From positions 2,418,001 to 2,482,000 of the forward strand of contig NZ_KI912532.1 of the NCBI RefSeq assembly GCF_000519045.1: a stretch of DNA of 64,000 nucleotides, in the 5' to 3' direction. The stretch is from Dechloromonas agitata is5. GTDB taxonomy: Bacteria > Pseudomonadota > Gammaproteobacteria > Burkholderiales > Rhodocyclaceae. Under the pieces are notes generated by a model. It was given only the letters and a program-made list of their open reading frames with translations. It had not been told where the DNA came from and did not search any database. A program made the position numbers and the translations under genes. Positions 55,606-64,000 of this stretch are shown piece after piece; the stretch's first letter is position 1; each line of letters starts with the position of its first letter.

Positions 55606-56477
55606 TTCAGCAGGCCAGCCGACTGGGCAGCCTTCTCGATGCCGTCGTAGTTCTCTTTCCGGGTCGGGATGAACTTCGACGCCCGCTGCAGGGCCATGAT
55701 TTCCTTGTGTTCCGGGTTGGCCGGGTCGAGTTTGAGGAAGGCGTCGGTCAGCTTCTTGACCAGAGCCGGGTCGAGGTCGCCGCGCACCGTCCAGTTGTAG
55801 TCGAAATAGGGCGGCGTGGTGGCGAAGACGCGCACCTTGTCGGTATCGACCTTTTTCTGCTCGACCAGCTTGTCCCAGACGGAAGCGTTCAGCACGCCGG
55901 CCTCGGCCTTGCCAGCGGCGACAAAGGCAACCGTCGCATCATGGGCGCCGGAGAAGGCGACGTTCTTGAAATCCTTTTCCGGATTCAGGCCGGCCTGCTG
56001 CAAGAAGAAACGCGGCATCAGGCTGCCCGAGGTGGAGGACGGCGCGCCGAAGGCGAAAGTCTTCCCCTTCAAGTCGGCGAGGCCCTTGATGGCCGGGTCG
56101 GCGGTGATGAACCGGGAGGTGAATTTGGCATCCTCCTCGCGCTGGACGATGGGGATGGCTGTGCCGGTGGTGCGGATCTTGGCCTGCACGTAGGTGAAGC
56201 CACCCAGCCAGGCGAGGTCGATCTTGCGCGTGGCGAGCGACTCGACGACGGCGGCGTAGTCGGAAACCGGGGTGAACACCACTTTCAGGCCGGTTTGCGC
56301 TTCGAGATACTTGCCGAGCGGCGCGAACTTGCGTTGCAGTTCAGTCGGCGCTTCGTCGGGGATAGCCGAGACGCGCAGCACGTTGTCGGCAGCCAGGGCA
56401 GGGAGGGAAAAGGCGGCAGCGCAGGCACAGGCCAACGCCCCCTTCAGCGCCAGACGGCGCGTGGCGGACAGGGTCAT
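55602..56477 (-). CDS. PhnD-family binding protein, putative selenate/selenite type
   Basis: 291 aa. A signal peptide ([17 protein letters not shown]) precedes a PhnD-type periplasmic fold with [62 protein letters not shown] and [17 protein letters not shown]. From memory, the IPDEAPTEL opening and the WLGGFTYVQ block fit the PhnD clade that NCBI names putative selenate ABC transporter substrate-binding protein. The other choices are phosphonate or phosphite. The sel island in the same window supports selenium. ATG 56477 with GGAG upstream. Confidence 0.7.
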   Translation of the reverse strand: MTLSATRRLALKGALACACAAAFSLPALAADNVLRVSAIPDEAPTELQRKFAPLGKYLEAQTGLKVVFTPVSDYAAVVESLATRKIDLAWLGGFTYVQAKIRTTGTAIPIVQREEDAKFTSRFITADPAIKGLADLKGKTFAFGAPSSTSGSLMPRFFLQQAGLNPEKDFKNVAFSGAHDATVAFVAAGKAEAGVLNASVWDKLVEQKKVDTDKVRVFATTPPYFDYNWTVRGDLDPALVKKLTDAFLKLDPANPEHKEIMALQRASKFIPTRKENYDGIEKAAQSAGLLK

Positions 56478-56557
56478 TTGATGCTCCGATTTTGACAACA
56501 ACCGCTGCCGTGCGGAAATCGCGGCAGCTTAAAGGCGCCGGGGCGCCACCAGGACGT

Positions 56558-56573
56558 GCGGTACGCAGACCGC
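56558..56573. repeat. Selenium-linked 16-bp palindrome, copy 2
   Basis: GCGGTACGCAGACCGC, identical to 37538-37553. It lies 81 bp before the phnD-like ATG and on the other side 121 bp before the response-regulator gene. Confidence 0.7.
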
Positions 56574-56693
56574 GGGCGGCATTTTAACAGGTCGATCGGC
56601 CGGCCCGGACTTGGGGTTTGCCGCGCTGCCCTTCCGTCCGGCAGGCATGAGAAAATCCGGCCAAACAAACGCATAACGGAATGTGGCGGAGAC

Positions 56694-58036
<1,343 letters not shown>

Positions 58037-58058
<22 letters not shown>

Positions 58059-60049
58059 GCCAGCCGGCGCGGCGCTCGATCCGCACCCGCCTGCTGCTCC
58101 TCGCCCTGTTGCCCCTCGGCGTCGTGCTGCCGCTGATCATGGCGGCGCTCGCCTATTGGGGCGGCGGCTATTTCGACCAGTTGCTCAGCACCAAGGTACG
58201 CAGCGACCTGGCCGTTGCCCACAGCTACTACGAACGGGTGGCCGAGGGGGTCGGCCATTCACTGGCCAGCCAGGCCGTAGCCGACCGTCTGGTACGGGCC
58301 GTGGTTGCCGGCCACGGCCGTCCGAGCCGCGAGCTGTCGGCCATCCTGGAGTCGGCCATGGCCGCCCGCCAGCTGGATTTCCTGCGTTTTGTCGATCGCG
58401 ACACGGCGCGCCGCCTGGCCGGGGAGTGGGAGGTGCTGGCCTCGGCCCTGGCCGGCAGTGCCCGCACCGAGACCGAGATTTTTTCGGCAGCCCAGCTCGC
58501 CGCGCTCGATCCGGCCCTCGCCGGTCGCGCCGCGACACCGTTGATCGCGACAGCCAATGCCGTGCCAACCGGGCGGACGGTGGAGGAGCGCGGACTGGTC
58601 ATCCACTCGGCGGCGCCGGTGGTCGATGCGGCGGGTGTGGTCATCGGCGTGCTCGAAGGTGGTGTCCTGCTCAACAAGAACCTCGATTTCATCGACAACC
58701 TGAATGCCGTCGTTTATCCCGACGGCGCGCTGCCGCTGGGCAGTGCCGGGACCGCGACGTTGTTTCTGGGTGACGTACGGGTGGCCACGAATGTCCGGCT
58801 GTTCGGCGACACACGGGCGATCGGGACACGCGTTTCGGCCGTGGTGCACGACGCGGTGCTTAAGCAGGGCAGAACCTGGCTGGACAGCGCCTTCGTCGTC
58901 AACGACTGGTACGTTTCGGCCTACGAGCCCTTGCTTGATGGCCGGCAGCAGCGCGTGGGCATGCTCTACGTCGGCTTCCTCGAACAGCCGTTTGCCCGGG
59001 CCCGCTGGCATGCCTTCTATGCCGTGGCCGGGTTTTTCCTCATCGCCATGCTGCTCGCCGGCATCTACGCTGCCGTTTCGGCGCGGCGTGTATTCAAGCC
59101 GATCGAACGCATGCACGCGACGATGACGGCGATCGAATACGGCGAGGAGGATGCACGAGTCGGCCCGGTAGCCGGCGAGGACGAACTTGGTGTCATGGCT
59201 GCCCACTTTGACCGCCTGCTCGACCAGCTGCAGTTGCAGGCCGATTCGCTGAAGCGCTGGGGAAGCTCGCTCGACGCCAAGGTGGCGGCGCGCACGGCGG
59301 AGCTGGAGCAGGCGGTGGCCGACCTCAAGGCCGCCCAGTCGCAACTGGTCATGAATGAAAAACTCGCGGCCATCGGCCAGCTGACGGCCGGTGTGGCGCA
59401 TGAGATCAATAATCCGATCGCGGTCATCCAGGGCAATCTCGATGTGCTGCGTGACGTGCTCGGCCCGCGTGCCGAGCCGGTCGAGCACGAAATCCGGCTG
59501 ATCCACGAACAGGTACAGCGCATCCGGCTGATCGTCGCCAAGCTGCTGCAATTCGCCCGGCCACAGGATTACGTCGGTTACCTGGAACCGGTGGAAACCG
59601 GCCAACTGCTGCAGGATTGCCTGCTGCTGGTCCGCCACCTGCTGACCAAGGGCGACATCGCTATCGAGCAGCATATCGACTCCAGTCGCCGCATCACCTG
59701 CAACAAGAACGAATTGCAGCAGGTGATCATCAACCTGTTCGTCAATGCCATCCAGGCCATGCCGAGTGGCGGGGTGCTTAAAATCGGCGTCGAGGACTGG
59801 GATGAGGCCGACATGCCGCTCGGCATCCGGCTGGTTGTCGCCGATTCCGGCCCCGGTATCAGCGAAGCCGACCTCGCTCGCCTCTTCAAGCCTTTCTTCA
59901 CCGCCAAGAAACCGGGCGGCAACGGGCTCGGGCTATGGGTCAGCCAGGCATTGGTCGAACGTTACGGTGGGAAGATTACGGCAGAAAGCGCGCCTGGCAA
60001 GGGCGCGCAATTTACCGTCTGGCTTCGCCTGGAGCCGCAGGGGCTGTAA
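58037..60049 (+). CDS. Cache-domain sensor histidine kinase
   Basis: 670 aa from GTG 58037, which overlaps the regulator gene by 22 bases; the next ATG lies inside the first membrane segment. Membrane segment 1 (LLLLALLPLGVVLPLIMAALAYW), a large periplasmic Cache-type sensor (about 50-330), membrane segment 2 (AFYAVAGFFLIAMLLAGIYAAV), HAMP, a coiled coil, H-box GVAHEINNPIAVIQGNL, N-box NLFVNAIQAMPSGG and G-boxes. The architecture resembles kinases that sense small organic acids or similar ligands. The ligand is unknown. Confidence 0.9.
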
Positions 60050-60072
60050 AAAGAGCGGCCCGCAGGCCGCTC
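60048..60072 (-). terminator. Intrinsic terminator of the nosL-like operon
   Basis: On the minus strand GAGCGGCC-TGCG-GGCCGCTC is followed by TTTTTA. The plus strand has no T-run, so it serves the minus-strand operon. Confidence 0.85.
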
Positions 60073-60092
60073 GGTGACAGCCGGTTCGGCCT

Positions 60093-60575
60093 TCAGTCGA
60101 AACGCCCGTTATCGAGCCCATTGGCCAGGGCCGGGGTGATGCGCTCGAAGGTGTAGAGCTTCTTGCCCTTGTGGTCCTTCAGGAAATCATCGGCATCGGC
60201 CTTGCTGGCCAGCGGCACGAACTCGTGGCCCATCGGGCCGAGTACGTCGGAGCCGGTGACGAAATACGCCTTGCGGGCGTCGATGCGTTCCAGGTTGTAG
60301 AAATCCGTGACGTAGATGCCAGTGATGTCTTCCGGGCGATGGCCCGGTGCGAATTTCGCCAGGTCGCCGAGGAACTTGAACATGTCCTTGGCGCCATCGA
60401 AGAAATGCGCGTGACCATCCTTCCAGGTCACCGCGGCCGCCCAGTTCGGGTACTTGGAGACGAGCATGCCACAAACCGGGCAGAGATCCCTGGCGCCCGG
60501 CTTAGGAGTGGCCTGCGCACTGGCCAGGGGAACCCAGGCGGCGAGCATCAGGCTCAGAAACAGGCGGCGGTGCAT
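60093..60575 (-). CDS. nosL: NosL-family copper protein
   Basis: 160 aa. A signal peptide (MHRRLFLSLMLAAWVPLASA) precedes the copper-site motif DLCPVCGMLV and the family core AAVTWKDGHAHFFDGAKDMFKFL and IYVTDFYNLERIDARKAYFV. NosL delivers Cu(I) to nitrous oxide reductase. Unlike classic NosL, this one has no lipobox. No nosZ lies in the window. Its ATG overlaps the previous stop by one base (TGATG). Confidence 0.88.
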   Translation of the reverse strand: MHRRLFLSLMLAAWVPLASAQATPKPGARDLCPVCGMLVSKYPNWAAAVTWKDGHAHFFDGAKDMFKFLGDLAKFAPGHRPEDITGIYVTDFYNLERIDARKAYFVTGSDVLGPMGHEFVPLASKADADDFLKDHKGKKLYTFERITPALANGLDNGRFD

Positions 60576-61177
60576 CAGCTCTTCTTCGCTTCGGCAGCGC
60601 GCTTGCGACGCTCCTCGCGGTTCTTGCGGATCATCGCCACATCGTCCGCCATGCCGAGATAGCTTTCACGCAGGGCGTCGTTGAAATTGCCCAGCGTGCC
60701 GCCATGCTTGGCCTGGAATTCCTTGGCGACGCTGGCCGAGGCAAACGAATGCTTGCTCTTCTTGGTCATCGCGTGCTTCAGGTCGGCACCGATCAGGTAA
60801 ATCAGGGTATCGACCGGGGCCAGCGGGCGCGGCTCGGTGGCAGCGCCGTAATCCGGGCCCCAGATATTCTTCGGCTCGCGGTCGATATTGACCCCCAGGC
60901 TGAGCGACAGGCAGTGGATGGAGCAAACGCCATCGGTCAGGTCGTCGGAATACTGCACCAGCATGCGGCTGCGATGGTGCTCCTGGCGGTCCATGCCGCA
61001 GTATGGGCACTTCGGGTATTTTTGCAGTTCGTTGTCCAGCGGCTTGGCATCGGCCGGTTTTTTTGGAATGAACTGGGCGGGCGTACCGTCACCGGCGCAG
61101 CTGTCGGCGCTGGCGTGCGTCGTGGTGGCAGCGAGGCCGGCCAGGGCGGAAATCTTCAGCAGATCGCGGCGTTTCAT
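60575..61177 (-). CDS. Second NosL-like protein, extended
   Basis: 200 aa. A signal with twin-Arg-like MKRRDLLKISALAGLAATT precedes a NosL-like core with CPYCGMDRQEHHRSRM and CSIHCLSLSLGVN, giving more Cys/His than ordinary NosL. The C-terminus is long and basic (RKNREERRKRAAEAKK). It would be exported, possibly folded with cofactor. The two NosL-like genes overlap, so their products probably work together on copper transfer. ATG 61177 with AGGGAGAA upstream. Confidence 0.8.
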   Translation of the reverse strand: MKRRDLLKISALAGLAATTTHASADSCAGDGTPAQFIPKKPADAKPLDNELQKYPKCPYCGMDRQEHHRSRMLVQYSDDLTDGVCSIHCLSLSLGVNIDREPKNIWGPDYGAATEPRPLAPVDTLIYLIGADLKHAMTKKSKHSFASASVAKEFQAKHGGTLGNFNDALRESYLGMADDVAMIRKNREERRKRAAEAKKS

Positions 61178-61238
61178 GGTTGTTCTCCCTATTGCGTTGG
61201 TAGTACCCAAATATTAGCCCCGGGTGATGTTCGCTCTC

Positions 61239-61255
61239 TGCGACATAATGTCGCA
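61239..61255. promoter_or_regulatory. Dyad TGCGAC-N5-GTCGCA before the nosL-like genes
   Basis: TGCGAC-ATAAT-GTCGCA, extended to a perfect 19-bp palindrome 61238-61256, 62 bp upstream of the ATG at 61177. It matches the fdnG dyad at 44683. Confidence 0.55.
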
Positions 61256-61256
61256 G

Positions 61257-61958
61257 TCAGACGACCAGGCGATACATCACCAGGTAGTAGCGCAGACCTT
61301 GCCACAGCGTCGACATGCCGAGGGCAATGACGAACAGTGCGGCACCTTTCAGCAACCAGCCGCGCAGGCGCGGGCCGAGCTTGCCGAACAGCACCGAGGC
61401 GGAAAGCATGGAGGGCAGCGTGCCGGCGCCGAAAGCGAGCATCAGAAGGCCGCCCTCGATGACCGACGGGGCCGTCGTCGCCTTGACCGCCATCGCCATG
61501 GTCATTGAACAGGGCATCAGGCCGTTGATCGCGCCGCCGATCAGGGCGCCGACCACCGGTCCCTTCTGCACGGCGAGGCCGAATTGCTTGCGCAGCCACG
61601 CGATGGGAGCGAAACCGACACGATTGCGCACCGGCGACACGCCGAGCAGGTCCAGGCCCAGCAGAATCACGACAGTGCCGGCAACGATCTGCAAAACGCC
61701 CTGCCACAGGCCGATCTGCCCGGTCGAGATGAGCACTGCACCAATCGCCGCGGCCATCACGCCGACTACCGTATAGATGCCGACCCGTGCCGCATGGTAA
61801 GCCAGATAGGGCCATGGCCCCTTGGCGCCGAGTTTCATGAAGAAACCGGAAACCAGTCCACCGCACATCCCCAGACAATGCCCGCTGCCCAGCAGGCCGG
61901 TCATGAAAGCGAGCCAGTAGGAGAATTCGGCAACGGCGTGAGCGTGGGTGTGATCCAT
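61257..61958 (-). CDS. SafE/UreH-type membrane protein (copper or sulfite handling)
   Basis: 233 aa. Six membrane segments. The family signature GLLGSGHCLGMCGGLVSGFF lies in the first segment and NGLMPCSMTMAMAVKATTAP in the fourth; both hold cysteines that could bind a metal. Genes of this type usually accompany the cbb3 oxidase copper-ATPase gene ccoI, where they are thought to aid maturation. Here it sits between an FNR-like regulator and two NosL-like genes, with the ATPase one gene further up. Confidence 0.85.
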   Translation of the reverse strand: MDHTHAHAVAEFSYWLAFMTGLLGSGHCLGMCGGLVSGFFMKLGAKGPWPYLAYHAARVGIYTVVGVMAAAIGAVLISTGQIGLWQGVLQIVAGTVVILLGLDLLGVSPVRNRVGFAPIAWLRKQFGLAVQKGPVVGALIGGAINGLMPCSMTMAMAVKATTAPSVIEGGLLMLAFGAGTLPSMLSASVLFGKLGPRLRGWLLKGAALFVIALGMSTLWQGLRYYLVMYRLVV

Positions 61959-61992
61959 GACTTAGGGCTGGCGGGTTACCGGCCGCTGGCGG

Positions 61993-62745
61993 TCAGTAGG
62001 TCTTCGGCGACTGCCGGGCGCGGCTGGGATCGAGCGAAATGGCTGTCAGCGCCGGGATGTCGGCCTGATAGTTGCGGCCGTTCAGGCCGCGGCCGGTCTT
62101 GACCAGAATGCCCGCGTCACCCAGTTCAGTCAGCAGCCGGCTGACCGTTTCCGGGGTGATGCCGAGAATGCCGCCGAAATCGGCCAGGCTCAGACGGTGC
62201 ACGCGGTCGCTGTCGCCGATGCGGAGTTGCAACAGCAGGCGGGCCAGGCGAACCTTGGCCGGAACCGTGTTGCTGACCAGTTCGGAGAGCCAGGAGTCGG
62301 TTTCGCGCAGGGCTTCCTGGGTTTTTTCGAGCAGGCGGAGTTGCAGTCCCGGGTGCTTGGCGATGAAGTCCTTGAAGTGGCTCATCGGAATCCGGCACAA
62401 CTGGGTAGGCGTCAGGGCAATGGCCGTGTGCTGCTGTTCGTTGGCAAAAACCGAGTCGAGGCCGACGACATCGCCCTTTTTCAGGAAGCGGACGATGCGC
62501 TGGTTGCCGCTGACGTCGTAGCGCAGCAGCTTGATGGCTCCCTGGCGGACGCAATACACCGCATTGGCCTGGTCGGCCATGTTGAATATCGTCGCCCCGG
62601 CCTCGAAGGCCATGTCGTCGATCGGGATATGGAAGGCCGCCAGATCCTCCAGGCTGACATCGGCGCAGACCATGGTGCTGCGCAGGGAACACGTGAAGCA
62701 GTTGCTACGACCGGAGCAGGTGTGGGTGCGATTGATAGTGGCCAT
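61993..62745 (-). CDS. FNR-type Crp-family transcriptional regulator
   Basis: 250 aa. N-terminal cysteines C10, C16, C19 and C27 plus C117 (QLCRIP) match the cluster-binding set of FNR in kind, though the N-terminal spacing (x5, x2, x7) differs from E. coli. A cyclic-nucleotide-like domain and a winged helix with ITPETVSRLLTEL follow. The E-T-V-S-R recognition helix predicts FNR-box (TTGAT-N4-ATCAA) binding; I see no such box in the upstream regions of this window. Probably oxygen-responsive through [4Fe-4S]. Confidence 0.9.
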   Translation of the reverse strand: MATINRTHTCSGRSNCFTCSLRSTMVCADVSLEDLAAFHIPIDDMAFEAGATIFNMADQANAVYCVRQGAIKLLRYDVSGNQRIVRFLKKGDVVGLDSVFANEQQHTAIALTPTQLCRIPMSHFKDFIAKHPGLQLRLLEKTQEALRETDSWLSELVSNTVPAKVRLARLLLQLRIGDSDRVHRLSLADFGGILGITPETVSRLLTELGDAGILVKTGRGLNGRNYQADIPALTAISLDPSRARQSPKTY

Positions 62746-62833
62746 CGATTCTCATTGGGGAATAGTGACGCGGCTGGATACCGCTGTCGTTGTGGCTGCA
62801 TGAAACGGAACTGCCAAGGGGATGATCTTAACC

Positions 62834-64000
62834 TCAACGCTGCAGGCGTAGGGAATTGGCGACGACCGAGACGGAGCTCATCGCCATTGCCGCGGCGGCG
62901 ATCATCGGATTCAGACGGCCGGTGGCAGCGGACGGAATGGCGATGACGTTATAGCCCAGCGCCCAGAACAGGTTCTGGCGAATGATCGCCATCGTCCTGC
63001 GGGAGAGGTCGATACCGGCCGCGACGCGGGCGATGTCCCCGCCGACCAGCGTGATGTCGGCCGATTCGACGGCGATGTCGGCGCCGCCACCGATGGCGAA
63101 GCCGACGTCGGCAGCGGCCAGGGCGGGGGCATCGTTGATGCCGTCGCCGATCATGCCGACCTTCTCGCCGGCGGCCTGCAGTTCGCGCACGGCGGCCAGC
63201 TTGTCGGCCGGCGTGCAGCGGGCCAGCACGCGGTCGATACCGACCTCGCGGGCGACATGGCTGGCCACGGCCTCGACGTCGCCGGTCGCCATGACCGTCT
63301 TCAGGCCCAGGCGATGGAGCAGGGCGATGGCTTCGGCGGCACCCGGTCGTGGCTGGTCGGCGATGGCGAAAATGGCGACCGGCCGCCCGTCGATCGCGGC
63401 GTAGACCGGCGTCTTGCCCTGATCGGCCAGGCGGCCGGCTTCATCGGCGAGCGCTGTCAGGGCGATGCCCCTTTCTTCGAGCAGGGCGGCATTGCCGATG
63501 ATGATGTCGAGGCCGTCCACCCGGGCGGTGACGCCGCGCCCGGGATGGGCGGCGTAAACCTCGGCTGTCAGGCTGTCCTTCAGGCGTGGCTTGCTCCATT
63601 CGCCCAGCGCGCGGGCCAGGAAGTGCTCCGAACCGGCTTCGGCAGCGGCGACCAGCGACGCCAGGCGGTCCTCGCCCATGCCGGGCAGGATGAAGGCATC
63701 GGTCACCACCGGCTTGCCCTCGGTGATCGTGCCGGTCTTGTCGAATACGACGGTGGTCAGCTTGGCGGCCGTTTCCAGTGCCTCGCCATGGCGGATGTAG
63801 ATGCCGCGCTTGGCCGCCTGCCCGGTGCCGACCATGATCGCGGTCGGTGTGGCGAGGCCGAGGGCGCAGGGGCAGGCGATGAGCAGTACGGCGACGGAAT
63901 GGGCCAGCGCAGCCGAAACCGGCGCTCCGGCCAGTGCCCAGCCGCCGAAGGTAAGGGCGGCAACGCCGCCGACTGCCGGTACGAAGCGGGCGGAGATGCG
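62834..64000 (-). CDS. Heavy-metal P-type ATPase, C-terminal part (5' end outside window)
   Basis: 389 codons, open to the window edge. The CPC ion-binding motif ([15 protein letters not shown]) identifies a P1B ATPase, and phosphorylation motif DKTGTITEG, the HP-type segment and [34 protein letters not shown] are intact. The CPC with YN and MSS in the last segments ([26 protein letters not shown]) fits Cu+ transport (CopA or CcoI). Neighbours SafE and FNR favour the CcoI role in copper supply for cbb3 oxidase. The N-terminal metal-binding domain cannot be seen. Confidence 0.9.
   Translation of the reverse strand, partial: RISARFVPAVGGVAALTFGGWALAGAPVSAALAHSVAVLLIACPCALGLATPTAIMVGTGQAAKRGIYIRHGEALETAAKLTTVVFDKTGTITEGKPVVTDAFILPGMGEDRLASLVAAAEAGSEHFLARALGEWSKPRLKDSLTAEVYAAHPGRGVTARVDGLDIIIGNAALLEERGIALTALADEAGRLADQGKTPVYAAIDGRPVAIFAIADQPRPGAAEAIALLHRLGLKTVMATGDVEAVASHVAREVGIDRVLARCTPADKLAAVRELQAAGEKVGMIGDGINDAPALAAADVGFAIGGGADIAVESADITLVGGDIARVAAGIDLSRRTMAIIRQNLFWALGYNVIAIPSAATGRLNPMIAAAAMAMSSVSVVANSLRLQR

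Overview
The window is a dense, high-GC chromosomal segment of a betaproteobacterium, most likely Rhodocyclales (the Dechloromonas/Azospira/Azoarcus neighbourhood). This is inferred from gene content: the rpsO-pnp pair, EttA, a respiratory selenocysteine formate dehydrogenase, NosL-type proteins, an FNR-like regulator and phn-type transporters. No phage, insertion sequence or CRISPR array was found. Almost all of it is ordinary chromosome. The one stretch that looks different is 50.8-53.2 kb, which is gene-poor, less GC-rich and carries a single diguanylate cyclase gene.

Layout. 0-12 kb holds housekeeping genes: rpsO 3' end, pnp, dksA, tRNA-Pro and tRNA-Arg, a periplasmic rhodanese, yaeQ, an OmpA-like protein, rlhA (23S rRNA hydroxylation), two SAM methyltransferases and ettA. 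11.6-17 kb holds a FeeM-like acyltransferase, a bactofilin, the GlrK/QseG/GlrR-type sigma54 two-component operon and a periplasmic BON protein. Two dyads of the form TGTC-N10-GACA and a sigma54-type promoter lie in front of the bactofilin gene, and a similar but weaker pair lies in front of the BON gene, so both are candidate GlrR targets. 17-26 kb has a stand-alone lipoyl-domain protein, two identical tRNA-Arg(ACG) genes, a SOUL/M1-peptidase/ChaN-PDZ operon, and a secreted-hydrolase/ABC-exporter operon whose permease is cut by an in-frame amber codon. 26-33 kb has an Lrp/LysE pair, an NhaD-type antiporter, ycaO and a MobA/DsrE/GcvH-like operon.

The core of the window is a selenium and formate island at 33.5-44.8 kb, all on the minus strand: fdnG-fdnH-fdnI-fdhE-selA, then a flavocytochrome-c-type sulfide dehydrogenase flavoprotein, an FMN reductase, selB and selC (tRNA-Sec). 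FdnG carries an in-frame UGA at codon 196 (Sec), followed by a SECIS-like hairpin. About 18 kb away, a phnD-phnC-phnE operon resembles the transporter type annotated as putative selenate uptake. A 16-bp palindrome, identical in stem and loop, sits 81-88 bp before the start codon of both the flavoprotein-FMN reductase-selB-selC unit and the phnD unit, and suggests a common selenium-linked control element.

44.9-53 kb has rhlE, an SbmA/BacA-like ABC exporter, a DsrE-like protein, an OmpA lipoprotein and trmA, then the gene-poor stretch and a diguanylate cyclase with a nine-G tract ahead of its GGDEF domain. 53-60 kb has the phn-type transporter and a second NtrC-family two-component system. 60-64 kb has two NosL-like proteins, a SafE/UreH-type membrane protein, an FNR-like regulator and a heavy-metal P-type ATPase running off the window, which reads as copper handling for anaerobic or microaerobic respiration. 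A dyad TGCGAC-N5-GTCGCA occurs in front of both the formate dehydrogenase operon and the NosL operon.
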